Below are positions 53,301-61,160 of a stretch of 64,000 bases of DNA, piece after piece. The stretch covers positions 1 through 64,000 of the forward strand of contig JBILMS010000011.1 in the NCBI GenBank assembly GCA_044375415.1, read 5' to 3'. The DNA comes from JAWXBG01 sp044375415. Lineage in GTDB: Bacteria > Bacteroidota > Bacteroidia > Flavobacteriales_D > Sanyastnellaceae. Numbering within the stretch: position 1 is the first letter of the stretch; each line of letters begins with the position of its first letter. Below the pieces are notes generated by a model, which was given only the letters and a program-made list of their open reading frames with translations, made no database searches and was not told where the DNA came from. A program made the translations under genes and the position numbers.

Positions 53301-55458
53301 TGTGACAAGGATTCGTTCCAAATGTGCCGTCACCATAATCATAGGTTACCATGATTACTTCATTTGGACAATCCGTTGCCCAAATAACACATGCCTCACA
53401 GCCATTTGATTGAGCCGTAATTGCATAAGGAAGACAACAGCAGTTTACGTCCAATATTTGACATTGTGTAACCGAAGAAATGGTTCCGTCTGAATTAAAG
53501 CAACAGTCGGTATAACAAATTTGATAAACACCATCAGCCGCAAAACAGTGATTCAATGATGAACCCGGACCTGAAGCGACAAGGTTTCCAAGTGCATCGG
53601 AAATTGTCCATTGCTGGCAAGGTCCATTACTGGTGATGGGAGTTAAATCATTAAATTGATAACAACAGTTGCCCAAATCTGTAATGCTAAAATTAGCATC
53701 CGGAGTACAGGGTGCGCCTTCACATACAACCTGCCGACAAAAGCCAGACGTTGTTACCGTTCCATCACTTTGGATACAACAAGCGGTATAACATACGAGG
53801 TGTATTCCGGGAGTGGTAAAGCAATGAGTTATAACATTTGTTCCGGATGCCACAGCCACACCATCAATAGACCATTCGTGACAGAAACTATTCTGTGGAT
53901 CGATTGGCAAACCCGTAAAAGTGTAGCAACAGTTGCCCAAATCAGTAACCGTGAAAAATGCATTCGGTGTGCACGGACCTGTTTGAGAACAAGGATCTTC
54001 AGTAGAAGAAATTCCGTCGATGATAAGACCCGGAGTTAATTGAAGTAAAACGCTATTCGCTTGAAAAATGGAATGGAAGGTTGGGCTAAAAGGAGCAGGA
54101 CTTAAGTCTAATGGAGAATTTATACAACCATTTTGACCTGCAGCGTTCAATTCTAATATTTCAGTCTCAAACCTTCCAGCTTTAAGATGTGGTCCAACAA
54201 GTTCGTATCCACCTGCACTTTGTTGACGCAAAGCCATTTTTGGATGGTGTATGCGTGGCTGCTGTCCGGCACTAAAAGCTTCATAGATAGAAGAGCTCGC
54301 ATTATAACCGGCAGAAGGCACAGGATACATTTCATCCCAAATTAAAGCTGTAGAGTACTTATTAAACTCTGCTGCAATGGGAAAAGAACCTTGAGCAATA
54401 ACGACACCTGTAGCATCCGTTTGAAAGGCATCTCTTATATAACCGGCTACTAAAAATTGATCAGAAGTATGGCTTTCCATAATTCGAAAACCACCGATGT
54501 TAGCGTATCCCAACGACGAGAATACTCTGAAGGATGTTGCCGGATTTAATGCTCCGGAATTCACGTCCCAAACATTCACCCCAAAGTGATGCCAGATGCT
54601 GTAGTTAGCTACTTGGTATACTTCGTTTGTTGAAGCATTGTAGAAAGCATCGGCTCCAACGCTGGCGTGACCAACACTAAATAGGGGATTATCTTCCATT
54701 GCGTTCACCCACGTAACCACACCATTGAAGTCAATCATTGCTGCCATCACTACCTGATCGCAGAAGTTGCTTGATTGGTCTCCTGTAGAAGATCCTCCAA
54801 CGAAGTAGCCACGTCCCGGTACTTCGATACCATGTGAAGCCATATCCCAGTCTTGATTTTTACCTGGATTGGCATCAAATGAAACTTCCCATTGTGGGTT
54901 TAAACCTGCATCAATCTTTTTTGCATAGGATTGCTTGGCTGCAGCATTGCCGTATCCTACGGCCTGAAAACCTGTAACTATATAACCCGGCATCGGATCA
55001 TTAGTTGATGTACTGATATGCAAAGCTGGGGTATGCGAAGGAAACAAACCGTTATCAAAACGTGTTTCATTCACAAAATTAAAAGTAGCATCTACTTCCA
55101 ATACCCAACCATGATCAAATCCATCACTTCCCTTTTGAATACCACATAGAACATAGCCACCATTTAATGATGGTGTAATATGAAATACGCGTTCGTTCAA
55201 TGGAGTTTGATAGATACGTTCGGCTACTACATTACCAGTAGCATTGATCTCCATAATATGCACATCGAGATTTCCTCGATCAATTGTTTCGGCTACAACC
55301 GAATTTGACGGATCCGACACACTATTGGATATAGAATAATGATCCTTTTCCATTGTGTGCAAAACCGTATTTTGAAATTGGCCCTGAACATTGCCGAAGC
55401 AACTTAAAATGATGACTGCTGCCAAAGCCAGCCAACATCGTACCCGTTGATTTCTCAT
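50329..55458 (-). CDS. Giant secreted Cys-rich PKD-repeat protein with Kazal-like and dockerin-like modules
   Basis: 1709 residues from ATG 55458 (MRNQRVRCWLALAAVIILS signal peptide); a GTG start 13 codons upstream is less likely. Residues ~28-480 are beta-propeller-like. From ~490 to ~1680 there are 13 PKD-like repeats of ~75-95 residues, mostly with W-x-F-G-D-G and C-H-T-Y-x-x-x-G-x-Y-x-V-C-x-T-x-Y-C-C. They carry paired Cys rarely seen in PKD domains and so are probably disulfide-stapled. Between repeats 11 and 12 lies a Kazal-like module (C ... Y-D-P-V-C-G-C-D-G-V-T-Y-P-N-S-C-Y-A). The end (G-D-F-N-G-D-G-V-V-N-I-A-D-F-L) is dockerin-like. No T9SS sorting domain is seen. Role unknown; a surface or matrix protein is inferred. 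Confidence 0.85.
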   Translation of the reverse strand: MRNQRVRCWLALAAVIILSCFGNVQGQFQNTVLHTMEKDHYSISNSVSDPSNSVVAETIDRGNLDVHIMEINATGNVVAERIYQTPLNERVFHITPSLNGGYVLCGIQKGSDGFDHGWVLEVDATFNFVNETRFDNGLFPSHTPALHISTSTNDPMPGYIVTGFQAVGYGNAAAKQSYAKKIDAGLNPQWEVSFDANPGKNQDWDMASHGIEVPGRGYFVGGSSTGDQSSNFCDQVVMAAMIDFNGVVTWVNAMEDNPLFSVGHASVGADAFYNASTNEVYQVANYSIWHHFGVNVWDVNSGALNPATSFRVFSSLGYANIGGFRIMESHTSDQFLVAGYIRDAFQTDATGVVIAQGSFPIAAEFNKYSTALIWDEMYPVPSAGYNASSSIYEAFSAGQQPRIHHPKMALRQQSAGGYELVGPHLKAGRFETEILELNAAGQNGCINSPLDLSPAPFSPTFHSIFQANSVLLQLTPGLIIDGISSTEDPCSQTGPCTPNAFFTVTDLGNCCYTFTGLPIDPQNSFCHEWSIDGVAVASGTNVITHCFTTPGIHLVCYTACCIQSDGTVTTSGFCRQVVCEGAPCTPDANFSITDLGNCCYQFNDLTPITSNGPCQQWTISDALGNLVASGPGSSLNHCFAADGVYQICYTDCCFNSDGTISSVTQCQILDVNCCCLPYAITAQSNGCEACVIWATDCPNEVIMVTYDYGDGTFGTNPCHTYLANGIYNICMTACCVNTDGTVDNCITLCTPVEIVGCGCCYPTDFTYTTDGCEVCVSPIWPAGCLNQANVMFDYGDGSGLSTSLCHTYTGSGTYLVCMYVECPGIPPVGIGCHEVTVNCCEVPDFVNFDTFVFDNCEVGFCINPTVDPSIFCATWSFGDGTVENHPVDICPTHTYTCSGVYSVCVTVYCCNDPSQAVTTCKEVQVDCCKLPSSIFVNASAQGCTVTATWGSTDDYCPPLCWDWVLDNGVVISGTDVLTYTFDDCAPFHTICIRVYCCNNPSVVVERCVTVETNCCTLPFEWFASVDQCTACFAPIFEGPCPTDCITWDFGDGTTGTGVNPCHTYTANGVYTVCMTACCCGNIDAAGNIIDPSLCTTICKEVVITDCGCQPVGPFDFNWVTTADNCSEFGFCPVFPWDATGYCATWNFGDGTIVDTPLAFCPIHTYDCAGVYNVCLTIYCCDNPSISSTVCHEITVDCGCKLPSWSVINFANNGCTYDFNLSSTDDYCGNVCVNWDFGDGTNGSGWSSTHTYTSNGVYTVCATVYCCNDPSESYTVCITIQVNCGCCYPADFSFSSQNCGVCVSPIWTVDCPNPANVMFDYGDGTGLTSDLCHTYPSSGTYLVCMYAECPGVPPIGIGCHEVTVNCCCTPNADFNWEISADGCCVTFHDLTPDGNIYGCESWVFGLIQSQLAGDDVTFCFPGSGTYTICHYDCCVDAAGNVIYDEFCIDITLNCGQPCINPAQIDPTQACIDVYDPVCGCDGVTYPNSCYAYYYGGVTSWTPGPCTNGCCLPQDLIYSISDNCCFNFSPLYLVDCLHDGNTYLWDFGDGTMSNLENATHCYAADGIYHVCLTITCPSGASVTYCQDVQRNCSPCPIECDVHAAYNQTIIGKTVSFADNSHAGSGTTITSWFWDFGDGNNSSLQHPTHTYATTGAKTVCLTVTGVNADGTVCTDTYCFVVKIPCPGDFNGDGVVNIADFLTFLGLFNTICP

Positions 55459-55589
55459 GGTAATTGGTTTTTGGTTAAGAGGTAATGTTGATTTCACGAT
55501 CGAAAAGTCCGTACACTATATGAGTTCCATTTGCGCTTTTGAGTATTCGGTCGGAACTGACCAAAATCCGGCGAGGAATCTTTTTATTC

Positions 55590-55626
55590 GGAAAAAGAAA
55601 AACCCCCGCGACAAATCACGGGGGTT
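55590..55626 (-). terminator. Intrinsic terminator of hsp20
   Basis: On the minus strand AACCCCCG ... CGGGGGTT (8 pairs counting the flanking bases) is followed by TTTTTCTTTTT. It lies between hsp20 (ending 55667) and the giant PKD gene, so it should end hsp20 transcripts. Confidence 0.8.
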
Positions 55627-55666
55627 CCCTAACCAATTAACCAATTAACCTACTTCACTACCGACC

Positions 55667-56101
55667 TTATTTGACGGTCACTTCAATCGCTTTGTTCTTT
55701 TTTACTTCTTCCATTTTTGGGAGTACTACTTTCAAAACTCCATTTTCATATTCTGCCAAAATCCCTTCACGATTCACTGTTTCAGGTAAAGTGAAACTTC
55801 TGCTGAAAGAGTTATAATTCCACTCTTTGCGGATGTACTTTTCGTTCGTTTCTTCAGAAGCCGTTTTTTTCTCTGATGAAATCACCAATGAATCCTCTTT
55901 CACTGTCACTTTAAAATCTGCCTTAGCCATTCCCGGAGCAGCCATATCAATATGGTAAGCTTCATCTGTTTCCTTTACGTTTACAGAAGAAATGTTGCCT
56001 GAATTCAATTTTCCGGTTGGATAAAATGAACCGCGTGTGAAAAGATCATCGAAACTTCTTACAAAAGATGGATTTGGATAGTTGTGCTTAATGAGTGTCA
56101 T
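55667..56101 (-). CDS. hsp20: Small heat shock protein Hsp20
   Basis: 144 residues with an alpha-crystallin core (~35-135): S-V-N-V-K-E-T-D-E-A-Y-H-I-D-M-A-A-P-G, V-K-E-D-S-L-V-I-S-S-E, Y-I-R-K-E-W-N-Y-N-S-F-S-R-S-F-T-L-P and the beta9 G-V-L-K-V-V-L-P-K. The short N-terminus (F-D-D-L-F-T) and length are normal. It binds unfolding proteins and prevents aggregation in the cytoplasm. A strong terminator follows. I see no CIRCE-like repeat upstream. Confidence 0.92.
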   Translation of the reverse strand: MTLIKHNYPNPSFVRSFDDLFTRGSFYPTGKLNSGNISSVNVKETDEAYHIDMAAPGMAKADFKVTVKEDSLVISSEKKTASEETNEKYIRKEWNYNSFSRSFTLPETVNREGILAEYENGVLKVVLPKMEEVKKNKAIEVTVK

Positions 56102-56334
56102 ACTTGTGTGTTTTATGTGTTGTTATTTTTTTGATTTTTATTTTCCCGTTTCAGGGACGATACCCCCTTTTCAAGTTCAATACCAATCGTTTTTTTTGGA
56201 CGAAAAGTCAGAAACTAGAAAACAATACCGTCATTTTGTCTGTTTTTATATGCTTTGTGCTGACTTTTTGGCATACTGATTAGCATTTGATCTCTCAATT
56301 ACGTTCGAAACCACTGTTCCCGACTGCTCTGCCC

Positions 56335-56342
56335 TAGTTTTG
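56335..56342 (+). promoter_or_regulatory. -7 box TAGTTTTG before tgt
   Basis: An exact TAnnTTTG match ending 6 bases before ATG 56349; the transcript would start at or close to the start codon, so a near-leaderless message is likely. No obvious TTG element at the usual distance. Confidence 0.5.
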
Positions 56343-56348
56343 CAGCCC

Positions 56349-57479
56349 ATGAAATTTGATCTTTTACACAGCGATTCGGTCTCAAAAGCCAGGGTTGGCG
56401 CCCTTCATACAGACCATGGTGTTATTGAAACGCCCATTTTTATGCCCGTAGGGACAGCCGGAACTGTAAAAGCTGTGACGCAACAGGACCTTAAAACCGA
56501 GGTCAATGCCGATATCATTCTTGGTAATACCTATCACCTCTACCTACGTCCCGGAACTAAAATTCTTCGAGAAGCCGGAGGATTGCATAAGTTCAATGGT
56601 TGGGATCGACCGATTCTAACTGATAGTGGTGGATACCAAGTTTATTCTTTGGAAGGAAATAGAAAGATCAAAGAAGAAGGTGTTACGTTTAAATCACACA
56701 TCGATGGCTCGTCACACTTTTTCTCTCCGGAAAATGTAATGGACATCCAACGCGAGATCGGCGCTGATATCATTATGGCATTCGACGAATGTGCTCCCTA
56801 TCCATGCGATAAAAAATACGCCAAAGCCAGCATGGAAATGACTCATCGTTGGTTAGATCGCTGCATTAAACGAATGTCGGAAACAGAACCTTTGTATGGT
56901 TATGAGCAAAGTCTCTTCCCTATTGTGCAAGGTTCAACTTATCCCGATCTCAGAAAAGAATCTGCCGAAAAAATTGCATCTGTCGGTTCAGATGGATGCG
57001 CGATAGGTGGCCTTTCCGTTGGAGAACCCCACGAAGAAATGTATGCAATGACAGAATTAGTTTGCGATATTCTTCCTGCGGATAAACCTAGATATCTTAT
57101 GGGTGTAGGAACCCCTGCGAATATTCTCGAATGTATTGCGTTGGGAGTGGATATGTTTGACTGTGTAATGCCTACTCGAAACGCACGAAATGGACAACTG
57201 TTTACTTGGAATGGTATCTTGAACATGCGCAACAAAAAATGGGAAAATGATTTTTCTCCGTTAGATCCGGCCGGTCCGAGTTATGTAGATCAGTTTTATT
57301 CTAAGGCTTATGTTCGACATCTTTTTGTGGCACAAGAAATTTTAGCCTTGCAAATAGCATCTCTTCACAACCTTGCTTTTTATTTAGATTTGGTTCGAGA
57401 GGCCCGAAAACAAATACTCTCGGGTACCTTTGCCGCGTGGAAAAACCGGATGGTTGTTCAAATAAGCCAACGCATCTGA
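56349..57479 (+). CDS. tgt: tRNA-guanine(34) transglycosylase, zinc-ligand-free type
   Basis: 376 residues from ATG 56349 (a TTG three codons earlier is unlikely). It exchanges guanine 34 for the queuine precursor preQ1 in tRNAs with GUN anticodons. Hallmarks are present: L-T-D-S-G-G-Y-Q-V-Y-S-L (the first catalytic Asp ~102 by analogy), G-V-G-T-P-A-N-I-L and F-D-C-V-M-P-T-R-N-A-R-N-G (nucleophile Asp). However, the zinc motif C-x-C-x-x-C near the end is replaced by A-G-P-S-Y-V-D; only the later His region (S-L-H-N-L-A-F-Y-L) remains. From memory this is also so in other Bacteroidota. The next gene begins 7 bases after its stop. Confidence 0.9.
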   Translation: MKFDLLHSDSVSKARVGALHTDHGVIETPIFMPVGTAGTVKAVTQQDLKTEVNADIILGNTYHLYLRPGTKILREAGGLHKFNGWDRPILTDSGGYQVYSLEGNRKIKEEGVTFKSHIDGSSHFFSPENVMDIQREIGADIIMAFDECAPYPCDKKYAKASMEMTHRWLDRCIKRMSETEPLYGYEQSLFPIVQGSTYPDLRKESAEKIASVGSDGCAIGGLSVGEPHEEMYAMTELVCDILPADKPRYLMGVGTPANILECIALGVDMFDCVMPTRNARNGQLFTWNGILNMRNKKWENDFSPLDPAGPSYVDQFYSKAYVRHLFVAQEILALQIASLHNLAFYLDLVREARKQILSGTFAAWKNRMVVQISQRI

Positions 57480-57486
57480 TCCCTTC

Positions 57487-58566
57487 ATGAAAAAAATCGA
57501 TCTATACATTATTCGTAAATTCTTGGGCACATTTGTGTTCATGATTGGAGCGTTTATGTTGATCGCAGTGGTATTCGACATCTCCGAAAACATCGACGAC
57601 TTGGTAAAAAGTCCGGCGACATTTGGTGAAATTATATTTGATTATTACCTCAACTTCTGTTTTTACTTCGCTAACCTACTCAGTAGTTTTATCATCTTTC
57701 TCACGATCATTTGGATCACAAGTCAATTGGCACAGCGGAGTGAAATCATCGCGATACTCTCGGGTGGAGTGAGTTTCAGGAGGTTTATACAACCCTATTT
57801 TGTGGGAGCGGGAATACTTGTGGTTGTTTCGCTTGTCTTATCCCATTTAATAGTACCGCATGCCAATCGTGCGAAATACGATTTTGAAGTAACCTATCTG
57901 AAAGGTGCATTAACACTGGGCGACAAAAATCTTCACCGCGAAATTCAACCGGGAACTTTTGCCTATTTCAAGGAAATGAACTTGGAAAAAAACATTGGTT
58001 ATCACTTTTCGATGGAGCGTTGGCAGGATGGACATCTCACGTGGAAACTTATTTCGCAGAGTGCTATCTATCATCCCGATTCGAATTATTGGAGTATTGT
58101 AAAACCGCAGATCCGTGAATTTTTGGATGATGGAACAGAACGTCTGAGAGTGCAGGAAAAATTAGATACAGTTATTGATCTCACACCGGAAGTATTTGCT
58201 CCGCGCTCAGAGATCGTTGCAGCCATGACATGGAATGAACTCAATGTTTTTGCTGAAGAACAGCGATTGAATGGTTCCGGGAGAACTGCATTTATCGAAA
58301 TCGAAAAACATGGCCGTACGAGCAATGCCTTTTCTATTTTTATACTAACCTTGATAGGTGTATCCATTGCAGCGCGTAAAACAAGAGGCGGTACAGGAGC
58401 TCACATTCTGTTAGCCGTTGTGGTCGGATTTCTTTTTGTATTTGTTTCGCGCATCACCACGGTAGCCGCCACAAACGTCGGTTTCCCTCCTTATTTAGCT
58501 GTTTGGGTTCCCAATTTGATTTTCGTTTTTGTTGGACTATGGTTTTACAGTAGGGCGCAGAAGTAG
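57487..58566 (+). CDS. LptF/LptG-family (YjgP/YjgQ) permease
   Basis: 359 residues with the YjgP/YjgQ layout: an N-terminal I-R-K-F-L-G-T-F-V-F-M-I segment, membrane spans ~14-33, 55-75 and 98-119, a periplasmic beta-jellyroll (~130-250), and three C-terminal spans (~275-295, 304-325, 333-352). In Lpt systems LptF/G and LptB move lipopolysaccharide from the inner membrane to the bridge. Which of F or G this is cannot be decided here. It is likely co-transcribed with tgt. Confidence 0.85.
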   Translation: MKKIDLYIIRKFLGTFVFMIGAFMLIAVVFDISENIDDLVKSPATFGEIIFDYYLNFCFYFANLLSSFIIFLTIIWITSQLAQRSEIIAILSGGVSFRRFIQPYFVGAGILVVVSLVLSHLIVPHANRAKYDFEVTYLKGALTLGDKNLHREIQPGTFAYFKEMNLEKNIGYHFSMERWQDGHLTWKLISQSAIYHPDSNYWSIVKPQIREFLDDGTERLRVQEKLDTVIDLTPEVFAPRSEIVAAMTWNELNVFAEEQRLNGSGRTAFIEIEKHGRTSNAFSIFILTLIGVSIAARKTRGGTGAHILLAVVVGFLFVFVSRITTVAATNVGFPPYLAVWVPNLIFVFVGLWFYSRAQK

Positions 58567-58607
58567 GAAAATAATTCGCCTCGTAATACATTCTGTTTCC
58601 AATTTTT

Positions 58608-59192
58608 TCACCAATACTTCCTTCTTCCAATTTCTATACTAAACCAGGTAATATACATGGGCCTAACTCTATTGATCATCGCTTCAAACTCAATACCCAA
58701 GGTCACAAAACTTCCGGGGATTAGTTTGGCACCCAAAATAACGGAAGTATTGAAATACCCTATTTTCTTGGTTTGGAAAGTACGTGAATTATCGATTGGA
58801 TTTGTAACGGGCAATTTATCAATATCTCTGAATTTGCCCATAAGAGAACCCAGACCCAAACCAAATTGAAGTCGTAGAACATTTATATCATAGTAAGCCC
58901 AAACGATATTACTCCACACAGTAAATTTCTCTTTCGGAAATATTCCGTCTACTTGGTGCTCGCTAAATACGGACAATTGAGAACCTAGTTCCATTTTAAT
59001 TTTAGAATCCTGTTCTTTCTTTGGTCCATAAAGCAATTGGATTCCCTTAACAGGGCTGCGAAAATCATTGTGGCTAAATACAGTTCCCAATTTCGGATTT
59101 ATGCCCCAAGTAGCTCCATTTTGAGCGGAGCCCTTTTCCGAAACAAAAAGTTGACACAAAAGAGTAATGACTATGAGTACAACTTTATTCAT
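58608..59192 (-). CDS. Exported beta-barrel-like hypothetical protein
   Basis: 194 residues with a signal peptide (MNKVVLIVITLLCQLFVSEK ... AQ). The alternating hydrophobic and aromatic strands (W-G-I-N-P-K-L-G-T-V-F, L-G-S-Q-L-S-V-F, W-A-Y-Y-D-I-N-V-L-R-L-Q-F-G-L-G-L-G) suggest an outer-membrane beta-barrel or porin-like protein. No family certain. It sits 33 bases after ispE on the same strand and may be the last gene of that unit. Confidence 0.6.
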   Translation of the reverse strand: MNKVVLIVITLLCQLFVSEKGSAQNGATWGINPKLGTVFSHNDFRSPVKGIQLLYGPKKEQDSKIKMELGSQLSVFSEHQVDGIFPKEKFTVWSNIVWAYYDINVLRLQFGLGLGSLMGKFRDIDKLPVTNPIDNSRTFQTKKIGYFNTSVILGAKLIPGSFVTLGIEFEAMINRVRPMYITWFSIEIGRRKYW

Positions 59193-59225
59193 CCAAAGTA
59201 AAAATAGAGAAAACTAAGCAAGAAC

Positions 59226-60014
59226 CTAAACCCAATGTATTTCCGAATCATCAAACTGCTTCTCGAACAACCCGAAACACGTTGATCCACTTCCGCTCAT
59301 GCTTGCATAGACTGCTCCGAGATCATATAAGTGCTTTTTGGCTTTTTCTATAGTGGGATACTTCTTAAAAACCGAATCTTCAAAATCGTTTTTCACATGA
59401 TCTTTCCATTGATCAATCGGAAGTTGAGCTAATTTCTTTAGATCAAATACAGTCGGCTTTACCGAAATTCCCGCATAAGCATCTTTGGTGCTTACATGAA
59501 CTTGAGGATGAATAAGTCCGATGTGATAATTCGATAAATCTAAATTCAATGGCTCTAGTACCTCTCCTCTCCCACTGGCAAAGGCCGGTATGCTTTCAAT
59601 AAAAAAGGCGCAATCACTTCCAAGTGGTGAAACGATATCCCTCATCAAGGAATCGCTCATATTCAAATCAAACAATAAATTTAGAGTTTTTACCATACTT
59701 GCGGCATCCGAAGAACCACCGCCCAATCCTGCACCCATCGGTATGTGTTTGTGCAAATGAACTTTTACGCCGGGTATTTCTCGCTGCGAAGCAACTGCAC
59801 GGTAAGCCTTACTTACCAAGTTATCCGACACATCACCATCGGGAAGTAATCCTGAAATTTGCAATTCAATGCCTTCATTTGAAGAGGGAACTACCTCCAG
59901 AATATCAGTAAGATCAATTGGATAAAAAACACTCTCGATGTTGTGAAATCCATCGTCTCGTTTGGAAACAACCTGTAAACCCAGGTTAATTTTTGCCTTT
60001 GGAAAAAGAATCAT
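59226..60014 (-). CDS. ispE: 4-diphosphocytidyl-2-C-methyl-D-erythritol kinase
   Basis: 262 residues from ATG 60014 (M-I-L-F-P-K-A-K-I-N-L-G-L), the usual family opening; a longer frame overlaps era. IspE phosphorylates CDP-ME in the non-mevalonate isoprenoid pathway. The GHMP-kinase ATP loop P-M-G-A-G-L-G-G-G-S-S-D-A-A-S is intact, as are F-P-K-A-K-I-N-L (with Lys/Asn) and the late G-S-G-S-T-C-F-G-L-F. The length is slightly short of the E. coli enzyme. It lies 11 bases after era. Confidence 0.93.
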   Translation of the reverse strand: MILFPKAKINLGLQVVSKRDDGFHNIESVFYPIDLTDILEVVPSSNEGIELQISGLLPDGDVSDNLVSKAYRAVASQREIPGVKVHLHKHIPMGAGLGGGSSDAASMVKTLNLLFDLNMSDSLMRDIVSPLGSDCAFFIESIPAFASGRGEVLEPLNLDLSNYHIGLIHPQVHVSTKDAYAGISVKPTVFDLKKLAQLPIDQWKDHVKNDFEDSVFKKYPTIEKAKKHLYDLGAVYASMSGSGSTCFGLFEKQFDDSEIHWV

Positions 60015-60025
60015 CGCAAGGTGGA

Positions 60026-60907
60026 TTAGTCCATGTAACCCATATTTTTCAACCTGTTCACATTGTTTCTCCAATTGGCATCCACTTTAATGTGGGTCTT
60101 TAAAAAAACTTGTTTTCCAACAAATTCTTCGATGTCTTTACGGGCTTTTGTGCCTACTTTTTTGAGCATCGACCCTTGGTGACCAATCAATATACCTTTT
60201 TGAGAATCGCGCTCACAGTATATGATAGCAGATATTCGAATAATATCGGCTTCCTCTTCGTACGCCTCTACCTCAACTTCGGTGCAATAGGGCACTTCGC
60301 GATCGTAGAGTAAAAATATTTTCTCACGAATAATTTCCGAAACGAAAAAACGCATCGTTCTATCCGACATTTCGTCCTTTGGGAAATAAGCCGGACTCTC
60401 AGGAATCTCCTTCAGAATTTCCTGAACAAGTTCTTTCGTATAAATTCCTGCCAACGCCGATGCCGGCAATACCCGAGCATTTGGGAGAATAGATTTCCAT
60501 TTGTCGAAATGAGCCGTAATTCCTTCGGTTCCCACCAAATCCATTTTATTTAGGACCACAAAAACCGGCACATTGGCATTGGATATTTTGGATAAAGTGG
60601 GGGCATGCACTTCTTCTTTGCTACTCACATCCACCACAAGAATTAATAAATCCGCATCTAGAAAAGCACTAGTCGCAGATTTCATCATTCCCTCCTGAAG
60701 TTTGTACTTCGGATCCAAGACTCCCGGTGTATCGCTGTAGATAATTTGGAAATTTTCATCGTTCCATATTCCCATGATGCGATGACGAGTCGTCTGCGCT
60801 TTGGGGGTTACAATACTCATCTTTCGACCCATGAGGGCGTTCATCAGAGTCGATTTTCCGGCATTTGGATTGCCGATTATGTTTACAAATCCCGCTTTAT
60901 GAGCCAC
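60026..60907 (-). CDS. era: GTPase Era
   Basis: 293 residues, GTG start (M-A-H-K-A-G-F-V-N-I-I-G-N-P-N-A-G-K-S-T). GTPase boxes are all visible: G1 GNPNAGKST, G3 DTPG, G4 NKMD, G5 SAL. The KH domain near the end has the loop G-H-Q-G-S-M-L-K-K-V-G. Era binds 16S rRNA late in small-subunit assembly. It is the first gene of a minus-strand unit era-ispE(-58608) and divergent from the initiator tRNA. Confidence 0.95.
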   Translation of the reverse strand: MAHKAGFVNIIGNPNAGKSTLMNALMGRKMSIVTPKAQTTRHRIMGIWNDENFQIIYSDTPGVLDPKYKLQEGMMKSATSAFLDADLLILVVDVSSKEEVHAPTLSKISNANVPVFVVLNKMDLVGTEGITAHFDKWKSILPNARVLPASALAGIYTKELVQEILKEIPESPAYFPKDEMSDRTMRFFVSEIIREKIFLLYDREVPYCTEVEVEAYEEEADIIRISAIIYCERDSQKGILIGHQGSMLKKVGTKARKDIEEFVGKQVFLKTHIKVDANWRNNVNRLKNMGYMD

Positions 60908-60962
60908 TTACGAGTTTATGAGAGGTTGTTGGTAAATTCCTTCCCAGACCACGAAATTAGCT

Positions 60963-60970
60963 TATATTTG
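60963..60970 (+). promoter_or_regulatory. -7 promoter box TATATTTG of the initiator tRNA
   Basis: An exact TAnnTTTG match 49 bases before the tRNA 5' end. No clear TTG at the usual distance. Confidence 0.55.
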
Positions 60971-61019
60971 CAGGCCTTTTACGGAGAGATAAAAGTCTCT
61001 TTAAAAAAGGTTTTGAAAT

Positions 61020-61092
61020 TGCGGGGTGGAGCAGATGGTAGCTCGTCGGGCTCATAACCCGAAGGCCACAGGTTCGAGTCCTGTCCCCGCTA
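61020..61092 (+). tRNA. Initiator tRNA-Met (CAT)
   Basis: A full cloverleaf: acceptor 61020-61026 with 61085-61091, D-arm GAGC/GCTC, anticodon stem TCGGG/CCCGA with the three G-C pairs that mark initiators, loop CTCATAA, T-arm ACAGG/CCTGT. Position 1-72 is T-T, not the C-A of E. coli initiator tRNA; it is unpaired as expected. The 3' CCA is not encoded. Confidence 0.93.
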
Positions 61093-61098
61093 CTAATG

Positions 61099-61130
61099 AG
61101 AGGTTGATCGTTGATCAGCCTCTTTTTTTT
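61099..61130 (+). terminator. Intrinsic terminator after tRNA-fMet
   Basis: AGAGGTTGATC pairs with GATCAGCCTCT (11 pairs, one G-U, 3-base loop) and is followed by TTTTTTT. It ends the tRNA transcript before the methyltransferase gene. Confidence 0.9.
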
Positions 61131-61160
61131 GTAGCACATTCTGACAAAACCGTTGCCTTT

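Noticed and set aside
56102..56348. A preQ1 riboswitch before tgt
   Set aside because: The -7 box ends 6 bases before the ATG, leaving no room for a leader; no preQ1 aptamer-like stem was seen.
61026..61160. 45-codon N-terminal extension of the methyltransferase
   Set aside because: It starts inside the initiator tRNA and crosses a strong terminator; the ATG at 61161 is the sensible start.
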